Position numbers and translations under genes: made by a program | Shown here: piece by piece, positions 27,248-36,784 of the stretch | How positions within the stretch are numbered: the first letter of the stretch is position 1 | How the letters are laid out: every line of letters begins with the position of its first letter | Assembly (NCBI GenBank): GCA_035457705.1 | Contig: DATIBD010000115.1 | Location: 31,355 to 95,354 of the forward strand | DNA: 64,000 bases | Reading direction: 5' to 3' | DNA from: DASPGQ01 sp035457705 | Lineage (GTDB): Bacteria; Acidobacteriota; Vicinamibacteria; Marinacidobacterales; SMYC01 | The notes under the pieces: model-generated | What the model was told of the DNA's origin: nothing | Databases searched by the model: none | Seen by the model: the letters and a program-made list of their open reading frames with translations, nothing else

Positions 27248-28570
27248 ATGCCCTGGTACAGAAAGCTCCATTGGCAGATCCTCATCGGCCTCGCACTGGG
27301 AGTCCTTTACGGTGTCGTCGCCGCGGCGAACGACTGGGGTAAGTTCACGTCCGATTGGGTCGCTCCGTTCGGTACGATCTTTATCAACGGCCTCCAGCTG
27401 ATCGCCGTCCCTCTGGTTCTCGCCTCTTTGATCACCGGTGTCGCCTCCCTGAGCGACCTCAGGAAGCTGTCGCGAATCGGTGGAAAGACCATCACGATTT
27501 ACATCGCCACCACAGCCATTGCCGTCACCATCGGTCTGATCCTGGTGAACACCCTGAAGCCCGGCGAACGCGTTCCCGACGGGGTTCGAGACGATCTCCA
27601 GAGGCAGTATGCGAACGAGGTGACCGAGAGAGAAGCCGCGGCGATGAACATCGGAGAGCGCGGTCCGCTCCAGCTGCTCGAGGATATCGTTCCCTCGAAC
27701 TTCTTCTCATCGGCCTCGAGCAATGCCAACATGCTGCAGATCGTCTTCGTGGCGTTGATGGTCGGCATCGGCCTCATTCAGTTGTCCCGCGAAAAGGCCA
27801 AGCCGCTTCTCGATGTGTTCGAGTCGTTGAACGATGTCATTATTCGCCTCGTGGACCTGGTCATGCTGATCGCCCCGCTCGGCGTGTTTTCCCTCATCGC
27901 TCGCACGATTACGGCGGCGGGCGCCGACGGTAACATCGCTGGTTTGCTCGGCGCTCTCGGCTTCTATAGCTTGACGGTGGTGCTCGGTCTCGCATTGCAC
28001 ATGTCGCTGACCTACGGGGCCCTCTTGAAATTCCTCACGCCGATGAAGCTCAAGACGTTCGTGGCTGGTTTGGCTCCGGTTCAGCTGGTGGCTTTTTCGA
28101 CGAGCTCGAGCGGCGCGACCCTCCCACTGACGATGGAGCGTTGCGAGGAGAAGCTTGGCGTTTCCGAGGAAGTGAGCTCGTTCGTTCTGCCGCTCGGCGC
28201 CACGGTCAATATGGACGGCACCGCCCTCTACCAGGCGGTTGCCGCGGTGTTCATCGCCCAGGCCTCGGCCATACCGATCGGGTTCTCGGGTCAGCTCACG
28301 ATCGTTCTCACCGCGGTGCTCGCCTCGATCGGGACGGCTGCTGTCCCTGGCGCAGGCATCATCATGCTCGTAATCATCCTTCAGGCCATCGGCGTTCCCA
28401 GTTCCGGAGTCGCACTGATCCTGGGGGTGGACCGAATCCTCGATATGCTTCGCACGGTAACGAACGTTACCGGAGATGCGACGGTCGCGACCGTAGTTGC
28501 GGCCTCGGAGGGCCAGCTGAAGCCGCCCGATCTCGGAGAGGAAGCGGATCGGATTCGCCTGCGGGCCTGA
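27248..28570 (+). CDS. dicarboxylate/amino acid:cation symporter (DAACS family)
   Basis: 440 residues from the ATG at 27248 (MPWYRKLHWQILIGL); the open frame upstream shadows rnd. DAACS motifs are all present: FSTSSSGATLPLTMERCEE (hairpin loop 1 with the serine-rich stretch), GATVNMDGTALY (the sodium/substrate-binding NMDGT), VPSSGVALILGVDRILDM and RTVTNVTGDATVATVV at the C-terminus with the substrate-binding D and N. It transports glutamate, aspartate or C4-dicarboxylates with Na+ or H+. Residues about 95-150 form a longer than usual extracytoplasmic loop (ERVPDGVRDDLQRQYANEV). Confidence 0.93.
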   Translation: MPWYRKLHWQILIGLALGVLYGVVAAANDWGKFTSDWVAPFGTIFINGLQLIAVPLVLASLITGVASLSDLRKLSRIGGKTITIYIATTAIAVTIGLILVNTLKPGERVPDGVRDDLQRQYANEVTEREAAAMNIGERGPLQLLEDIVPSNFFSSASSNANMLQIVFVALMVGIGLIQLSREKAKPLLDVFESLNDVIIRLVDLVMLIAPLGVFSLIARTITAAGADGNIAGLLGALGFYSLTVVLGLALHMSLTYGALLKFLTPMKLKTFVAGLAPVQLVAFSTSSSGATLPLTMERCEEKLGVSEEVSSFVLPLGATVNMDGTALYQAVAAVFIAQASAIPIGFSGQLTIVLTAVLASIGTAAVPGAGIIMLVIILQAIGVPSSGVALILGVDRILDMLRTVTNVTGDATVATVVAASEGQLKPPDLGEEADRIRLRA

Positions 28571-28831
28571 GCCTTCGTAGGCGAATTCCCCCGCGGCGAG
28601 ATCGTTGGTCGTGCACATTTAAACACTCCTGGAGCCATCGGGCTCACCCGGCAAACGCGCCCCGCGCAAGCTCTTGCCTCATATGATCCAGGCACCGACC
28701 CGCCAATCCTGAACGGGCACGCTCTTTGCTAATCCAATGTCAACGGCACCCGTGCAACCGGTTTACCCAAGGAGCTCGTTGGGGTCGTGCACTCGTGAAA
28801 GTCGAGAAAGCGACCCGCATCTGGAGAAGCC
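28571..28831. other. 261-base gap ahead of the chemosensory operon
   Basis: No gene is supported here. A small hairpin, GAGCC and GGCTC around ATCG (28632-28645), lies 62 bases after the DAACS stop and could be a weak terminator, though it has no T-run. The rest should contain the promoter of the chemosensory operon, but I see no convincing sigma-70, sigma-28 or sigma-54 pattern. Confidence 0.4.
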
Positions 28832-30757
28832 ATGAGCCACTTCCTGAACGACCTGTCGATCCGGAACCGATTCGTACTTCCCATCGTAGGGATGATGCTC
28901 GTCTTCGCGACGTTCATCATGTTCTTCTTCCCCGCGCGCCAACGCGCGGTCGACGAGCGAGGACTCGAGAGCAAGGCTTCGAGTATCACCCGGATGCTTG
29001 CTTACAGCGTCGCGGCGGGTCTCGAGTTCGAAGATCGTGAATCCGTTCTCCAGGTGCTCGACTGGGCACGGTCCGACGAGAGCATCGCCTACGTCGTCGT
29101 TCGCGATAGGGACGGAAACGAGTTCGCCGTTTATGCACCCGACGACATGCGACCGGTGCCGCGAGGGGAACTGCCGCAGGATTTCCAGACTCACGAAGAT
29201 ATGAAAGGCGTCCTCGAGATCCACGGACCGATCCGTCGTGGCGAAAGCACGACTGGAGCCATTCAAGTTGGGGTGTCCACCGCCAGCGTCCAAGAGAACT
29301 ATCGCAATGGTCTCTGGACCGCGATGTTGTTCAACCTGACGGTCGCCGGTCTGGCGTTCGTCACCGTGCTCTTCGTTGGTAAACAAATAACCTCTCCCAT
29401 CCTTGCCCTGACGCGAGCCGCCGAGCAGATCGCGAGCGACGACATGACGCGAATCGCCGAGGAGGCCAAGACGATGGCCAGCGGTGACCTGTCGGGCGAG
29501 ATCGCAATCGAGCCCCGGCGAATCGTCGTGGAGACCGGGGGTGAGATTGGCCGCATGGCGGCTTCGTTCAATCTGATGACGGACAAGCTCGTCGAGATCA
29601 GCAAGGCGATCAACATGGTGTCGGCGGGCCTGCGCGACATGGTGCTGCACGTTCAGGCCGCGGCCGACGAGGTGGCCACGGGCAGCGATACGGTCGCGAA
29701 CTCGACCAGTAGGGCGGCACGGGGCAACGAAGCTACGGTTTCCGCGGTCGAGGGCATCACCTCGACCCTTCATGAAATGAACGCCAACATCCAGAATGTG
29801 GCCCGCAACGCACAGTCGCAGTCCGCTTCCACGACGGAAACGCTTCGTTCGATCGAGAACATGCTTCGCTCGGTGGAGACGGTGGCCAAGACGGTCGGGC
29901 GTCTCGTAGAGATCGCGAACCGGGCGAGCGGTGCCGTCGATGAAGGTGGATCGGCCATGGAGGCCACGAGCCGCGGCATGGGCGAGATAAGGGATGTGAT
30001 TCGTTCGTCGGCGGGCTACGTGCAGGAGCTCGGTGTCATGGCCCAAGACATCGGCAAGATCGTTGGAGTCATCGACGAGATCGCGGAACAGTCCAACCTG
30101 CTCGCTCTCAACGCCGCCATCGAAGCGGCCCGTGCCGGGGAGCACGGGCTGGGCTTTGCCGTCGTCGCGGATGAAGTCCGCAAGCTCGCGGAGCGGAGCG
30201 CGAAGTCCACCGGAGAGATTTCCCAGCTGGTGGAGCGCATTCAGTCCCAGGTGGGCAAGGCGGTGCAGAACATGGAGAAGTCCACCGAGATCGTGGAGCA
30301 AGGAATGAATCTCACCGAGGACCTTCGCGCGAATCTGCAAAACATCGGACTCGCCGTCGCCGAGGTCGATCTATGCTCCCGCGAGATCGGTCAGGCAACG
30401 TCGGAGCAGTCCGCCGGAACGCAGCAGATCGAGCAGGCCACGTCGCGTCTCGGCGAGCTGACGCACGAGATAAGCGCCGCCACCGAGCAACAATCGACGG
30501 GAACCGAACAGGTTGTCGACTCGATCGAGCAGATCCGGGGAATGGTCCAGGCGAACGCCGAGACCGCTTCCGATCTCGCATCGTCGTCAGAGGAGCTGTC
30601 CCGACAAGCGGGGATGATGCGAGAGTTGGCGGCACGGTTCCATGTGCGTCGCAATGGACATCCGAGGGCGGGCCGAACGAATGGCAAGTCGCGGGCAATG
30701 GAGCGACCGATTGGCGATGAGGGCCACGGCCTCATCACACCTCGGGCCGAGGCCTGA
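28832..30757 (+). CDS. methyl-accepting chemotaxis protein
   Basis: 641 residues. TM1 at about residues 15-36, a small periplasmic domain of roughly 130 residues (with DESIAYVVVRDRDGNEF, a Cache/PAS-like strand pattern), TM2 at about 165-190, an extended HAMP region, and a long helical signalling domain. The hairpin tip, IDEIAEQSNLLALNAAIEAA followed by RAGEHGLGFAVVADEVRKLA, is the invariant MCP signature. The C-terminus (TPRAEA) lacks a CheR/CheB-tethering pentapeptide. It heads an operon with a complete set of signalling proteins and is probably their dedicated receptor. Ligand unknown. Confidence 0.94.
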   Translation: MSHFLNDLSIRNRFVLPIVGMMLVFATFIMFFFPARQRAVDERGLESKASSITRMLAYSVAAGLEFEDRESVLQVLDWARSDESIAYVVVRDRDGNEFAVYAPDDMRPVPRGELPQDFQTHEDMKGVLEIHGPIRRGESTTGAIQVGVSTASVQENYRNGLWTAMLFNLTVAGLAFVTVLFVGKQITSPILALTRAAEQIASDDMTRIAEEAKTMASGDLSGEIAIEPRRIVVETGGEIGRMAASFNLMTDKLVEISKAINMVSAGLRDMVLHVQAAADEVATGSDTVANSTSRAARGNEATVSAVEGITSTLHEMNANIQNVARNAQSQSASTTETLRSIENMLRSVETVAKTVGRLVEIANRASGAVDEGGSAMEATSRGMGEIRDVIRSSAGYVQELGVMAQDIGKIVGVIDEIAEQSNLLALNAAIEAARAGEHGLGFAVVADEVRKLAERSAKSTGEISQLVERIQSQVGKAVQNMEKSTEIVEQGMNLTEDLRANLQNIGLAVAEVDLCSREIGQATSEQSAGTQQIEQATSRLGELTHEISAATEQQSTGTEQVVDSIEQIRGMVQANAETASDLASSSEELSRQAGMMRELAARFHVRRNGHPRAGRTNGKSRAMERPIGDEGHGLITPRAEA

Positions 30758-30768
30758 GGCCAACCGAT

Positions 30769-31251
30769 ATGTCGAAGGCGGCCCATCTCGTCTGTTTCCG
30801 GGTCGGAAAGGAGACCTATGGCGTCGACATCTTCGCCGTGCGCGAGATAGTCAAGCCTCAGCAAATCACCGTGGTTCCAGGATCGTCGAGCTACGTCCTG
30901 GGGATCATCAATCTTCGTGGAAGGATCATCTCGGTGATCGATCTCGCCCTTCGACTCGGTCTCGGGTTCTCTCGGCTCGATCGATCGAGCCGTATTCTCG
31001 TGGTGGACCTGGACGGATTCACGGTCGGGTTTCTGGTAGATGCCGCCACCGAGGTCATCAAGCTCGACAGACAAGCCATCGACGAAGCACCCGAGGAGCA
31101 CAAAGGCGCGCTGCACGAGGACTACCTCGAAGGAATCGGCAAGCTGGAAGACCGATTGGTCATCATCCTCAATGTGCGTAACTTGCTGTCGGGGGATCCG
31201 GAGGATCTCCTCGAAGCGGTCGGAATGACGGTCGCCGGGGGGGCGAAATGA
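30769..31251 (+). CDS. cheW: chemotaxis coupling protein CheW
   Basis: 160 residues, one CheW domain: FRVGKETYGVDIFAVREIVK at the start, PGSSSYVLGIINLRGRIISV (the conserved 'NLRG' segment) and VDAATEVIKL. It bridges the MCP and the CheA kinase. The stop overlaps the cheR start by four bases (ATGA). Confidence 0.95.
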   Translation: MSKAAHLVCFRVGKETYGVDIFAVREIVKPQQITVVPGSSSYVLGIINLRGRIISVIDLALRLGLGFSRLDRSSRILVVDLDGFTVGFLVDAATEVIKLDRQAIDEAPEEHKGALHEDYLEGIGKLEDRLVIILNVRNLLSGDPEDLLEAVGMTVAGGAK

Positions 31252-32081
31252 TCGCTTCGATTTCCGAAGATGAGTTCCGGTTGTTTCGCGATCTCATCCA
31301 CCGGGAATGCGGTCTCTATTTTGGTGATAACAAGCGCATCTATCTCTCTTCTCGCATCGGCAAACGTCTAGCGGCCACGAGTATCGGGAGCTTCTATCGC
31401 TACTACCGGTATCTCACCCAGGGGGGAGCGGAGAACAAGCAGGAGATGCTTCGTCTGCTCGACGTCCTCACCATCAATGAAACGTCGTTCTTCAGGAACC
31501 GGCCCCAGTTCGATTTCTTGGAGCAGCGGGTGCTCCCCGAGATCGTCGCCAGAAAGCGGTTGGTCGACCCTCGACTCAGGATCTGGAGCGCGGGATGCGC
31601 AACCGGCGAAGAGGCTTACTCGATCGCGATATCCGCCCTCGAAACGATTCCGCCAGCCTCTGGCTGGGAAATTCGCGTGTACGCCTCCGACCTCTCCATG
31701 ACGGCCCTGGAAAGGGCGGTGGCCGGCGTCTACCCGCAGGAGAAACTCGCCGGAATCAGCCCCGGGCGGTTGCGGAGGTACTTCGAGCCTTGCCCCGAGG
31801 GCTTTCGGGTTTGCGAGGAAGTGAAGCGATTGGTCATTTACGACTTCCACAACCTCAAACACGACAACGGCCTCGGCGGGCTCGACGTCGTGTTTTGTCG
31901 CAACGTCCTGATCTACTTCGATCCCACGGAACAGCAGCGGGTCGTCGACAAGCTGATTCGTGGCCTCCGCCCGGGCGGATATCTGCTCTTGGGGCACTCG
32001 GAGTCGGTACAACTCTCGAGCGAGATCAAGTTCGTGCATCACGGCCGGGGGACGGGATACCAGAAAGTGATCGATTCGTGA
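31248..32081 (+). CDS. cheR: chemotaxis methyltransferase CheR
   Basis: Uses S-adenosylmethionine to methylate glutamates on the MCP. 277 residues: helical CheR_N domain (FRLFRDLIHRECGLYFGDNK), then the SAM-binding domain with NETSFFRNRPQFDFLEQRVL, RIWSAGCATGEEAYSIAI (SAM motif I) and DVVFCRNVLIYFDPTEQQRV. All are full-length signatures. Its stop overlaps the GTG start of cheA. Confidence 0.95.
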   Translation: MIASISEDEFRLFRDLIHRECGLYFGDNKRIYLSSRIGKRLAATSIGSFYRYYRYLTQGGAENKQEMLRLLDVLTINETSFFRNRPQFDFLEQRVLPEIVARKRLVDPRLRIWSAGCATGEEAYSIAISALETIPPASGWEIRVYASDLSMTALERAVAGVYPQEKLAGISPGRLRRYFEPCPEGFRVCEEVKRLVIYDFHNLKHDNGLGGLDVVFCRNVLIYFDPTEQQRVVDKLIRGLRPGGYLLLGHSESVQLSSEIKFVHHGRGTGYQKVIDS

Positions 32082-34075
32082 GCGACGATTCCTATCTGAC
32101 GCCAGAGGAGCTGGCAGGGCTCGAACGGACGTTCCACGTCCAGACCCGAGAAATGCTCGTCGAATACGGCGCGCTCGTACTGGAGCTGGAACGTTCTCAG
32201 AACATAGCCGGGCCCCTTCGAGCGCTCGAGCGAACGGTCCATACGATCAAAGGGGACTCCATGGCGCTCGGCTTCGACCGGCTGTCCAAGCTTGCCCACG
32301 AGCTGGAGGACCTTTTCAGGTCCCTTCGGGGGAAAACGCTCGTCGGCCGCGAGAACGTGGACCAGCTCCTCGCCGCCGGGGACGTGATGAACCAGCTGCT
32401 AGCGGCCTATTGCGAGCGCGCTACGCATCTACCCGATGTGGAGTCCCTTTGCCGCGAACTTCGGCAACGAGCGCGCGACATAGACGGCGTGCCCGCGCCG
32501 ACCGACTCCTATCGACTCACCATCTGGTTCGCTCGCGATTGCCAGATGCATTCGGCTGGGGCTCTACTCGTGCGACGACGACTCGAAGAGCTGGCGAAGA
32601 TCGTGGCCGTGACCCCCGATCCCGAGAGTCCGGCCTTCGAAACGAGCTCGAGGTTCAGCATCGACGTCGAGTCGAGTGCGACGCCGAGACAGATCCGAGG
32701 GGCGGCCCGAGTTCCCGGCGTGACTTCCAGGGTCATGGTCAAGGGACTGCCGTCAGGGCGCAACGAGCCCGAGGCCGACTCGGAATCGCCGGACGTCGAG
32801 GCGATGAACAAGATTACTCCCGGCCAAAGCGCGGGCGGCGGATGGCTTCGCGTGGAGGTGAGCCGGGTCGATCGCATCATGAATCTCGTGGGGGAGCTCG
32901 TCATCGCTCGTTCCATGGTGGCTCAAGCACAAACCGACCTCGAGACGCGCGAGGGTCATCCCGCTGCGGCTGGCAGACTGGCCGACGCGCATACTCTCCT
33001 CGAGCGCACGCTCAGGGATTTGCAGGCCGCGGTCTTGAACATCCGGATGGTTCCGGTCGACCAGGTCTTTCGCCGATTCCCGAGGGTGGTTCGCGACCTC
33101 GCCAACTCCGAGGGCAAGCAGGTGGAGCTAGAGGTCAGAGGAGGGCTCACCGAGCTCGACAAGACGATCGTGGACGCTCTTGGAGAGCCGTTGTTGCATC
33201 TCGTCCGAAACGCCATCGACCACGGCTTGGAGACTCCCGCGGAGCGCGAGCGTTCGGGCAAGCCAAGATGCGGCCGGCTCGTCCTTCAGGCCTTCTACGA
33301 GGGTAACCATGTTCACATCGTCGTCGAGGACGATGGCCGCGGTATCGATGCGGCCAAAGTGGCGGAGAAGGCCAAACGGCTCGGCCTGGAGGACCGCGAG
33401 CGGCTCGACCTCTCCGGCGAGTCCGAGATCCTCGACATCATCTATCGGCCCGGTTTTACCACTCGCGAGACCGTGTCCGACGTCTCGGGGCGAGGGATCG
33501 GCATGGACGTCGTGCGAGAGTCCATCGAGAACCTCAAAGGCGTGATCGAGCTGACTACGGCTCCTGGAAAGGGGACACGGTTTCTCATCCGTTTGCCCGT
33601 CACGCTCGCCATACTGCGCGCCATCCTCGTCAGGGTCGACGAAACCGTCTTCGCCGTCCCTCTCACGGGAGTGCTCGAGATCGTCCGTCTGCGCGGCGAC
33701 GACGCGGCGACCGTGCTGGGTCGCGGGGTGCTCCCCTGGCGAGGGAAGGTCGTGACGCTCGTCCCGCTGCGGGAAGCCCTGGGCCTGGACCGCCCGTCCA
33801 CCGAGAACGACTCGGCTCGCTCCGAACAGGCGGAGACGCCGAACGGATTCGTCTTGCTCGTCGGGGAAGCCGAGAGTCGCATCGGGCTCGTGGTGGAGCG
33901 CCTTCTCGGTGAGCAAGAGCTGGTCGTGAAACCCATCGATGACTCGCTGACTCGCAGCCCCGGAATAGCGGGTGCTTCCATCTTGGGAGACGGAAGGGTC
34001 GTGCTGATACTTCACATACGTGGCCTGCTCGAGAAGCACGTGAGCCTTGCTAGAAGCGTGGAGGTGCTCCATTGA
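32078..34075 (+). CDS. cheA: chemotaxis histidine kinase CheA
   Basis: 665 residues from a GTG overlapping the cheR stop; the longer upstream frame shadows cheR. Domain order: P1 Hpt with RTVHTIKGDSMALGF (phospho-accepting histidine about residue 55), a P2-like region (about 140-215), linker, P3 dimerisation helices (VDRIMNLVGELVIARSMVAQ), P4 ATPase (HLVRNAIDHGLETP, VEDDGRGIDAAKV, VSGRGIGMDVVRESI, GKGTRFLIRLPVTLAI) and a P5 CheW-like domain to the end. The histidine and all ATP-binding boxes are present. Phosphoryl targets encoded nearby are CheB and several receivers. Confidence 0.95.
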   Translation: MSDDSYLTPEELAGLERTFHVQTREMLVEYGALVLELERSQNIAGPLRALERTVHTIKGDSMALGFDRLSKLAHELEDLFRSLRGKTLVGRENVDQLLAAGDVMNQLLAAYCERATHLPDVESLCRELRQRARDIDGVPAPTDSYRLTIWFARDCQMHSAGALLVRRRLEELAKIVAVTPDPESPAFETSSRFSIDVESSATPRQIRGAARVPGVTSRVMVKGLPSGRNEPEADSESPDVEAMNKITPGQSAGGGWLRVEVSRVDRIMNLVGELVIARSMVAQAQTDLETREGHPAAAGRLADAHTLLERTLRDLQAAVLNIRMVPVDQVFRRFPRVVRDLANSEGKQVELEVRGGLTELDKTIVDALGEPLLHLVRNAIDHGLETPAERERSGKPRCGRLVLQAFYEGNHVHIVVEDDGRGIDAAKVAEKAKRLGLEDRERLDLSGESEILDIIYRPGFTTRETVSDVSGRGIGMDVVRESIENLKGVIELTTAPGKGTRFLIRLPVTLAILRAILVRVDETVFAVPLTGVLEIVRLRGDDAATVLGRGVLPWRGKVVTLVPLREALGLDRPSTENDSARSEQAETPNGFVLLVGEAESRIGLVVERLLGEQELVVKPIDDSLTRSPGIAGASILGDGRVVLILHIRGLLEKHVSLARSVEVLH

Positions 34076-35148
34076 CGGCGAGCGCCATTCGGGTCCTCGT
34101 GGTGGACGATTCGGCCTTCATGAGAAAGGTGCTCGTCAAAATGCTCGAGCCCTACCCGGACATCCACGTCGTCGCCACGGCCATGGACGGCATCTTCGCT
34201 CTCGACAAGATTGCCCGTGCCCGGCCGGACGTCGTTACCCTGGACCTCGAGATGCCGCGAATGGATGGGCTCACGGCCCTCGCCCACCTCGTCGGCGAGC
34301 ATGAGCTACCCGTCATTCTCGTATCGGCCCACACATCCAAGGGAGCGCAGGCCACCTTCGAAGGCCTTGCGGCCGGAGCCGTCGACTTCGTAACCAAGCC
34401 CGAGAGGATCTTCTCCGCTCCGCTCGGCGCTCTGGCCGATGCTCTCGTGGAAAAAATTCGCATGGCAGCGAAAGTGAAGGTAAATCGTGCGTCGAGCCTC
34501 GACGAGCGTCACCGGGTTGTCGGCAGGGATCTCAGGCGCGGGTCGACTCCGACGCTCGACGTGGTCGCCATCGCCGTTTCGACCGGCGGTCCCAACGCGC
34601 TCTCGAAAATTCTTGCCGGCATCGATGAGGGTTTTGGAGGAGCCATCCTTATCATTCAGCACATGCCCGAGGGATTTACCGGCCAGTTTGCCGAGCGTCT
34701 GAATCGGCTCGCGGCGATCGAAGTGCGTGAGGCGGAGGATGGCGATTGCATCACGGCCGGGCTGGCCTTGCTCGCACCGGGAGGACGGCACATGGAGATA
34801 ACACGCTCGCAGGGGCGGCTTCACGTTCGTCTTTCCCGAACGCCGCCCGTCGGGGGGCACCGCCCGTCGGCGGACATCCTGTTTCGCTCGGTCGCCGAAG
34901 TCGTGCGGGAACGGGCGGTAGGTCTGATCTTGACGGGCATGGGCGAGGATGGCGCGAGAGGCCTGGGCGCGATCCGGGCAGCCGGCGGCCTGACCGTGGC
35001 TCAGGACGAAGCGAGCTCCGTCGTCTACGGAATGCCCCGAGCGGCTATCCAGCGAGGTGCGGTGGCAACCATCCTGCCACTCCCGGAAATGGCTTCGTTT
35101 CTCAACTCCCTCGAGATGGAGAAAAGGGGTTCCCCATGGAACGCGTGA
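34072..35148 (+). CDS. cheB: chemotaxis protein-glutamate methylesterase CheB
   Basis: 358 residues from a TTG overlapping the cheA stop. Receiver domain: LVVDDSAFMRKVLVKML, phospho-acceptor in VTLDLEMPRMDGL, K in DFVTKPER. Methylesterase domain: AVSTGGPNALSKIL (catalytic serine), IIQHMPEGFTGQFAERL (histidine) and LTGMGEDGARGLGAIRAAGG (aspartate). It removes methyl groups from, and deamidates, the MCP; activity rises on phosphorylation by CheA. The following receiver gene starts 13 bases before its end. Confidence 0.95.
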   Translation: MTASAIRVLVVDDSAFMRKVLVKMLEPYPDIHVVATAMDGIFALDKIARARPDVVTLDLEMPRMDGLTALAHLVGEHELPVILVSAHTSKGAQATFEGLAAGAVDFVTKPERIFSAPLGALADALVEKIRMAAKVKVNRASSLDERHRVVGRDLRRGSTPTLDVVAIAVSTGGPNALSKILAGIDEGFGGAILIIQHMPEGFTGQFAERLNRLAAIEVREAEDGDCITAGLALLAPGGRHMEITRSQGRLHVRLSRTPPVGGHRPSADILFRSVAEVVRERAVGLILTGMGEDGARGLGAIRAAGGLTVAQDEASSVVYGMPRAAIQRGAVATILPLPEMASFLNSLEMEKRGSPWNA

Positions 35149-35540
35149 AAGAGCAGGCGTCGAGGAGAGCGAGCTTCCGCTTTCTGGTGGTGGACGATTC
35201 GGAGTTCGCTCGCCGCAACCTGAACAAGATTCTAGCGTCGTTCGGCGGGGAGGCCGCGGGCTTTGCCGCCAATGGTCGCGAGGCCATCGAACAGTACGTG
35301 AGGCTCAAACCCGACGTGGTGTTCATGGATATCACGATGCCGGAGATGGAAGGTGTCGAAGCCGTTCAGAAGATCATGACTCGGGACTCGCAGGCCAAGA
35401 TCGTCATGGTGAGCTCGAACGGCTATCAGGAAATGATCAAGGCGGCCATCGCGTCGGGGGCGAAACACTTCCTGACGAAACCGGTGCGGCCGCAGCAAGT
35501 CGCCAGCGTCGTGAGCTTCGTACTGGGAGACGCCCGGTGA
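35136..35540 (+). CDS. single-domain response regulator (CheY-like)
   Basis: 134 residues. One receiver domain: FLVVDDSEFARRNLNKIL (acidic pair), phospho-acceptor aspartate in VVFMDITMPEMEGV, serines in MVSSNGYQ, and lysine in HFLTKPVRP. It starts inside the last codons of cheB and its stop overlaps the GTG of cheX, so translation is tightly linked to both. It differs from the second CheY at 36.8 kb, and one of the two may act as a phosphate sink or as the CheX substrate. Confidence 0.92.
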   Translation: MERVKEQASRRASFRFLVVDDSEFARRNLNKILASFGGEAAGFAANGREAIEQYVRLKPDVVFMDITMPEMEGVEAVQKIMTRDSQAKIVMVSSNGYQEMIKAAIASGAKHFLTKPVRPQQVASVVSFVLGDAR

Positions 35541-35998
35541 GGTACGACTACCTCCGGCCATTCGTGAGCTCCGCGCAGGAGATACTCGAGGAGATGCTTG
35601 CCAGCACCGTGGCTCTCGGGATGCTGAGGCTCTCTCCCGCGCCCGTCCCGACTCTGGGCATCACCGCCATCGTGGGAGTCACGGGTGAGGCTCAGGGACG
35701 CGTGCTCTTCGACATGAGTCGCGACACGGCCATCGCCATCGCAGCGGAGATGAACGACGCGCCCCAAAAAGTCCTCGATCGCCTGGCGAAGGACGCGCTA
35801 TCGGAGCTCGCAAGCATGATGACTGGCCGCGCTGTCTCGGTGCTCAATGATCGAGGCCATCGCCTGCGCGTGTCTCCACCGACTCTCATCGAGGGCGACA
35901 ATGTGGAGATCTCGAACCGCGAGCTGGAAACTCTGGTCGTTCCCCTCAGTACGTTTCACGGCGAGATCCTGGTCAACGTGGCCATGGCTACGGTTTGA
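35537..35998 (+). CDS. cheX: CheX/CheC-family phosphatase
   Basis: 153 residues from a GTG in the stop of the receiver gene. The CheX core is visible: VSSAQEILEEMLASTVALGM, GITAIVGVTGEAQGRVLFDM, and DALSELASMMTGRAVSVLND, which carries the conserved E-x2-x-N/M phosphatase helix in variant form (ELASMMTGRA). CheX dephosphorylates CheY-P. The exact catalytic pair (E and N in the classical ExxN) shows T where N is usual, so activity should be checked. Placement directly after a CheY-like gene supports the role. Confidence 0.8.
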   Translation: MRYDYLRPFVSSAQEILEEMLASTVALGMLRLSPAPVPTLGITAIVGVTGEAQGRVLFDMSRDTAIAIAAEMNDAPQKVLDRLAKDALSELASMMTGRAVSVLNDRGHRLRVSPPTLIEGDNVEISNRELETLVVPLSTFHGEILVNVAMATV

Positions 35999-36765
35999 AG
36001 CTCGAGGTCGATATGCCTCCGGTGGATAGGAACGAGGAAAGCGCAAGCGGAGTGGAGACGCTCGTCAAGCGCGTCTCCGAGTTGGAACGGCAAGTCGCCG
36101 ATCTCGAGGCTGGCTTCGCGATACAAGCGAGCGGCGACGAGCGTGCGCTTCTCCGTGCCTTGACGGAAGTCAAGACGCGACTCGAGGAAGTCGAGCGAGA
36201 AAACCGCGACTTCGCCAGGATGTATGTTGAAATTCAGCACCAGAACGAGGCACTTACCAATCTGTACGTGGCGAGCCAGAGACTTCACACGACTCTGGAG
36301 CTGGACCAGGTAAAACAAATCATCGCCGAGATCCTCGTCGAGATGGTGGGAGCAGAGGAATTCGGCCTTCTCGTCCTCGACGGAAAGAAGCAGCAGCTCC
36401 AGCTGCTTGCGGGAGAGGGAATCGACCGACGGCTGCCGAAACACGTCTTCTCCTCCGGCGAGGGCGTCATCGGCGACGTCGCTGCGACAGGAGAGTCGTT
36501 TTTTTTCGAGCCTCGAAGCGATGGGGCTCGCGAGGCGCATCTCCCGCTCGCCACACTGCCGCTGAAGCTCAATGGCCAAACCGTGGGAGTGATGGTGATC
36601 TACAAACTGCTGAGTCACAAGACGAGCTTTTCGCCGATCGATCATCGAATCCTCGAGCTTGTGGCCGCGGATGCCGCGAGCGCCCTCGTTTCGGCACGGC
36701 TGCACGGCAGGATGGATCGCAAACTGAAGACTATCGAGGGGTTCATGAAGCTCATGAAATCGTGA
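35995..36765 (+). CDS. coiled-coil and GAF domain protein
   Basis: 256 residues from a TTG overlapping the cheX stop (TTGA); an in-frame ATG at 36013 is the alternative. Residues about 15-90 are heptad-like (VETLVKRVSELERQVADLEA), predicted coiled coil. The rest is a GAF domain (LHTTLELDQVKQIIAEILVE, EEFGLLVLDGKKQQLQLLAG, HRILELVAADAASALVSARL). No catalytic domain is attached, so it is probably a small-molecule or phosphorelay-linked adaptor in the chemosensory complex. The gene is followed by cheY after a 19-base gap. Confidence 0.8.
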   Translation: MKLEVDMPPVDRNEESASGVETLVKRVSELERQVADLEAGFAIQASGDERALLRALTEVKTRLEEVERENRDFARMYVEIQHQNEALTNLYVASQRLHTTLELDQVKQIIAEILVEMVGAEEFGLLVLDGKKQQLQLLAGEGIDRRLPKHVFSSGEGVIGDVAATGESFFFEPRSDGAREAHLPLATLPLKLNGQTVGVMVIYKLLSHKTSFSPIDHRILELVAADAASALVSARLHGRMDRKLKTIEGFMKLMKS

Positions 36766-36784
36766 TGAGTAACCGAGGAGAATC

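Noticed and set aside
31595..32077. Longer CheA start
   Set aside because: It overlaps the well-supported cheR gene in another frame; the Hpt domain starts after the GTG at 32078.
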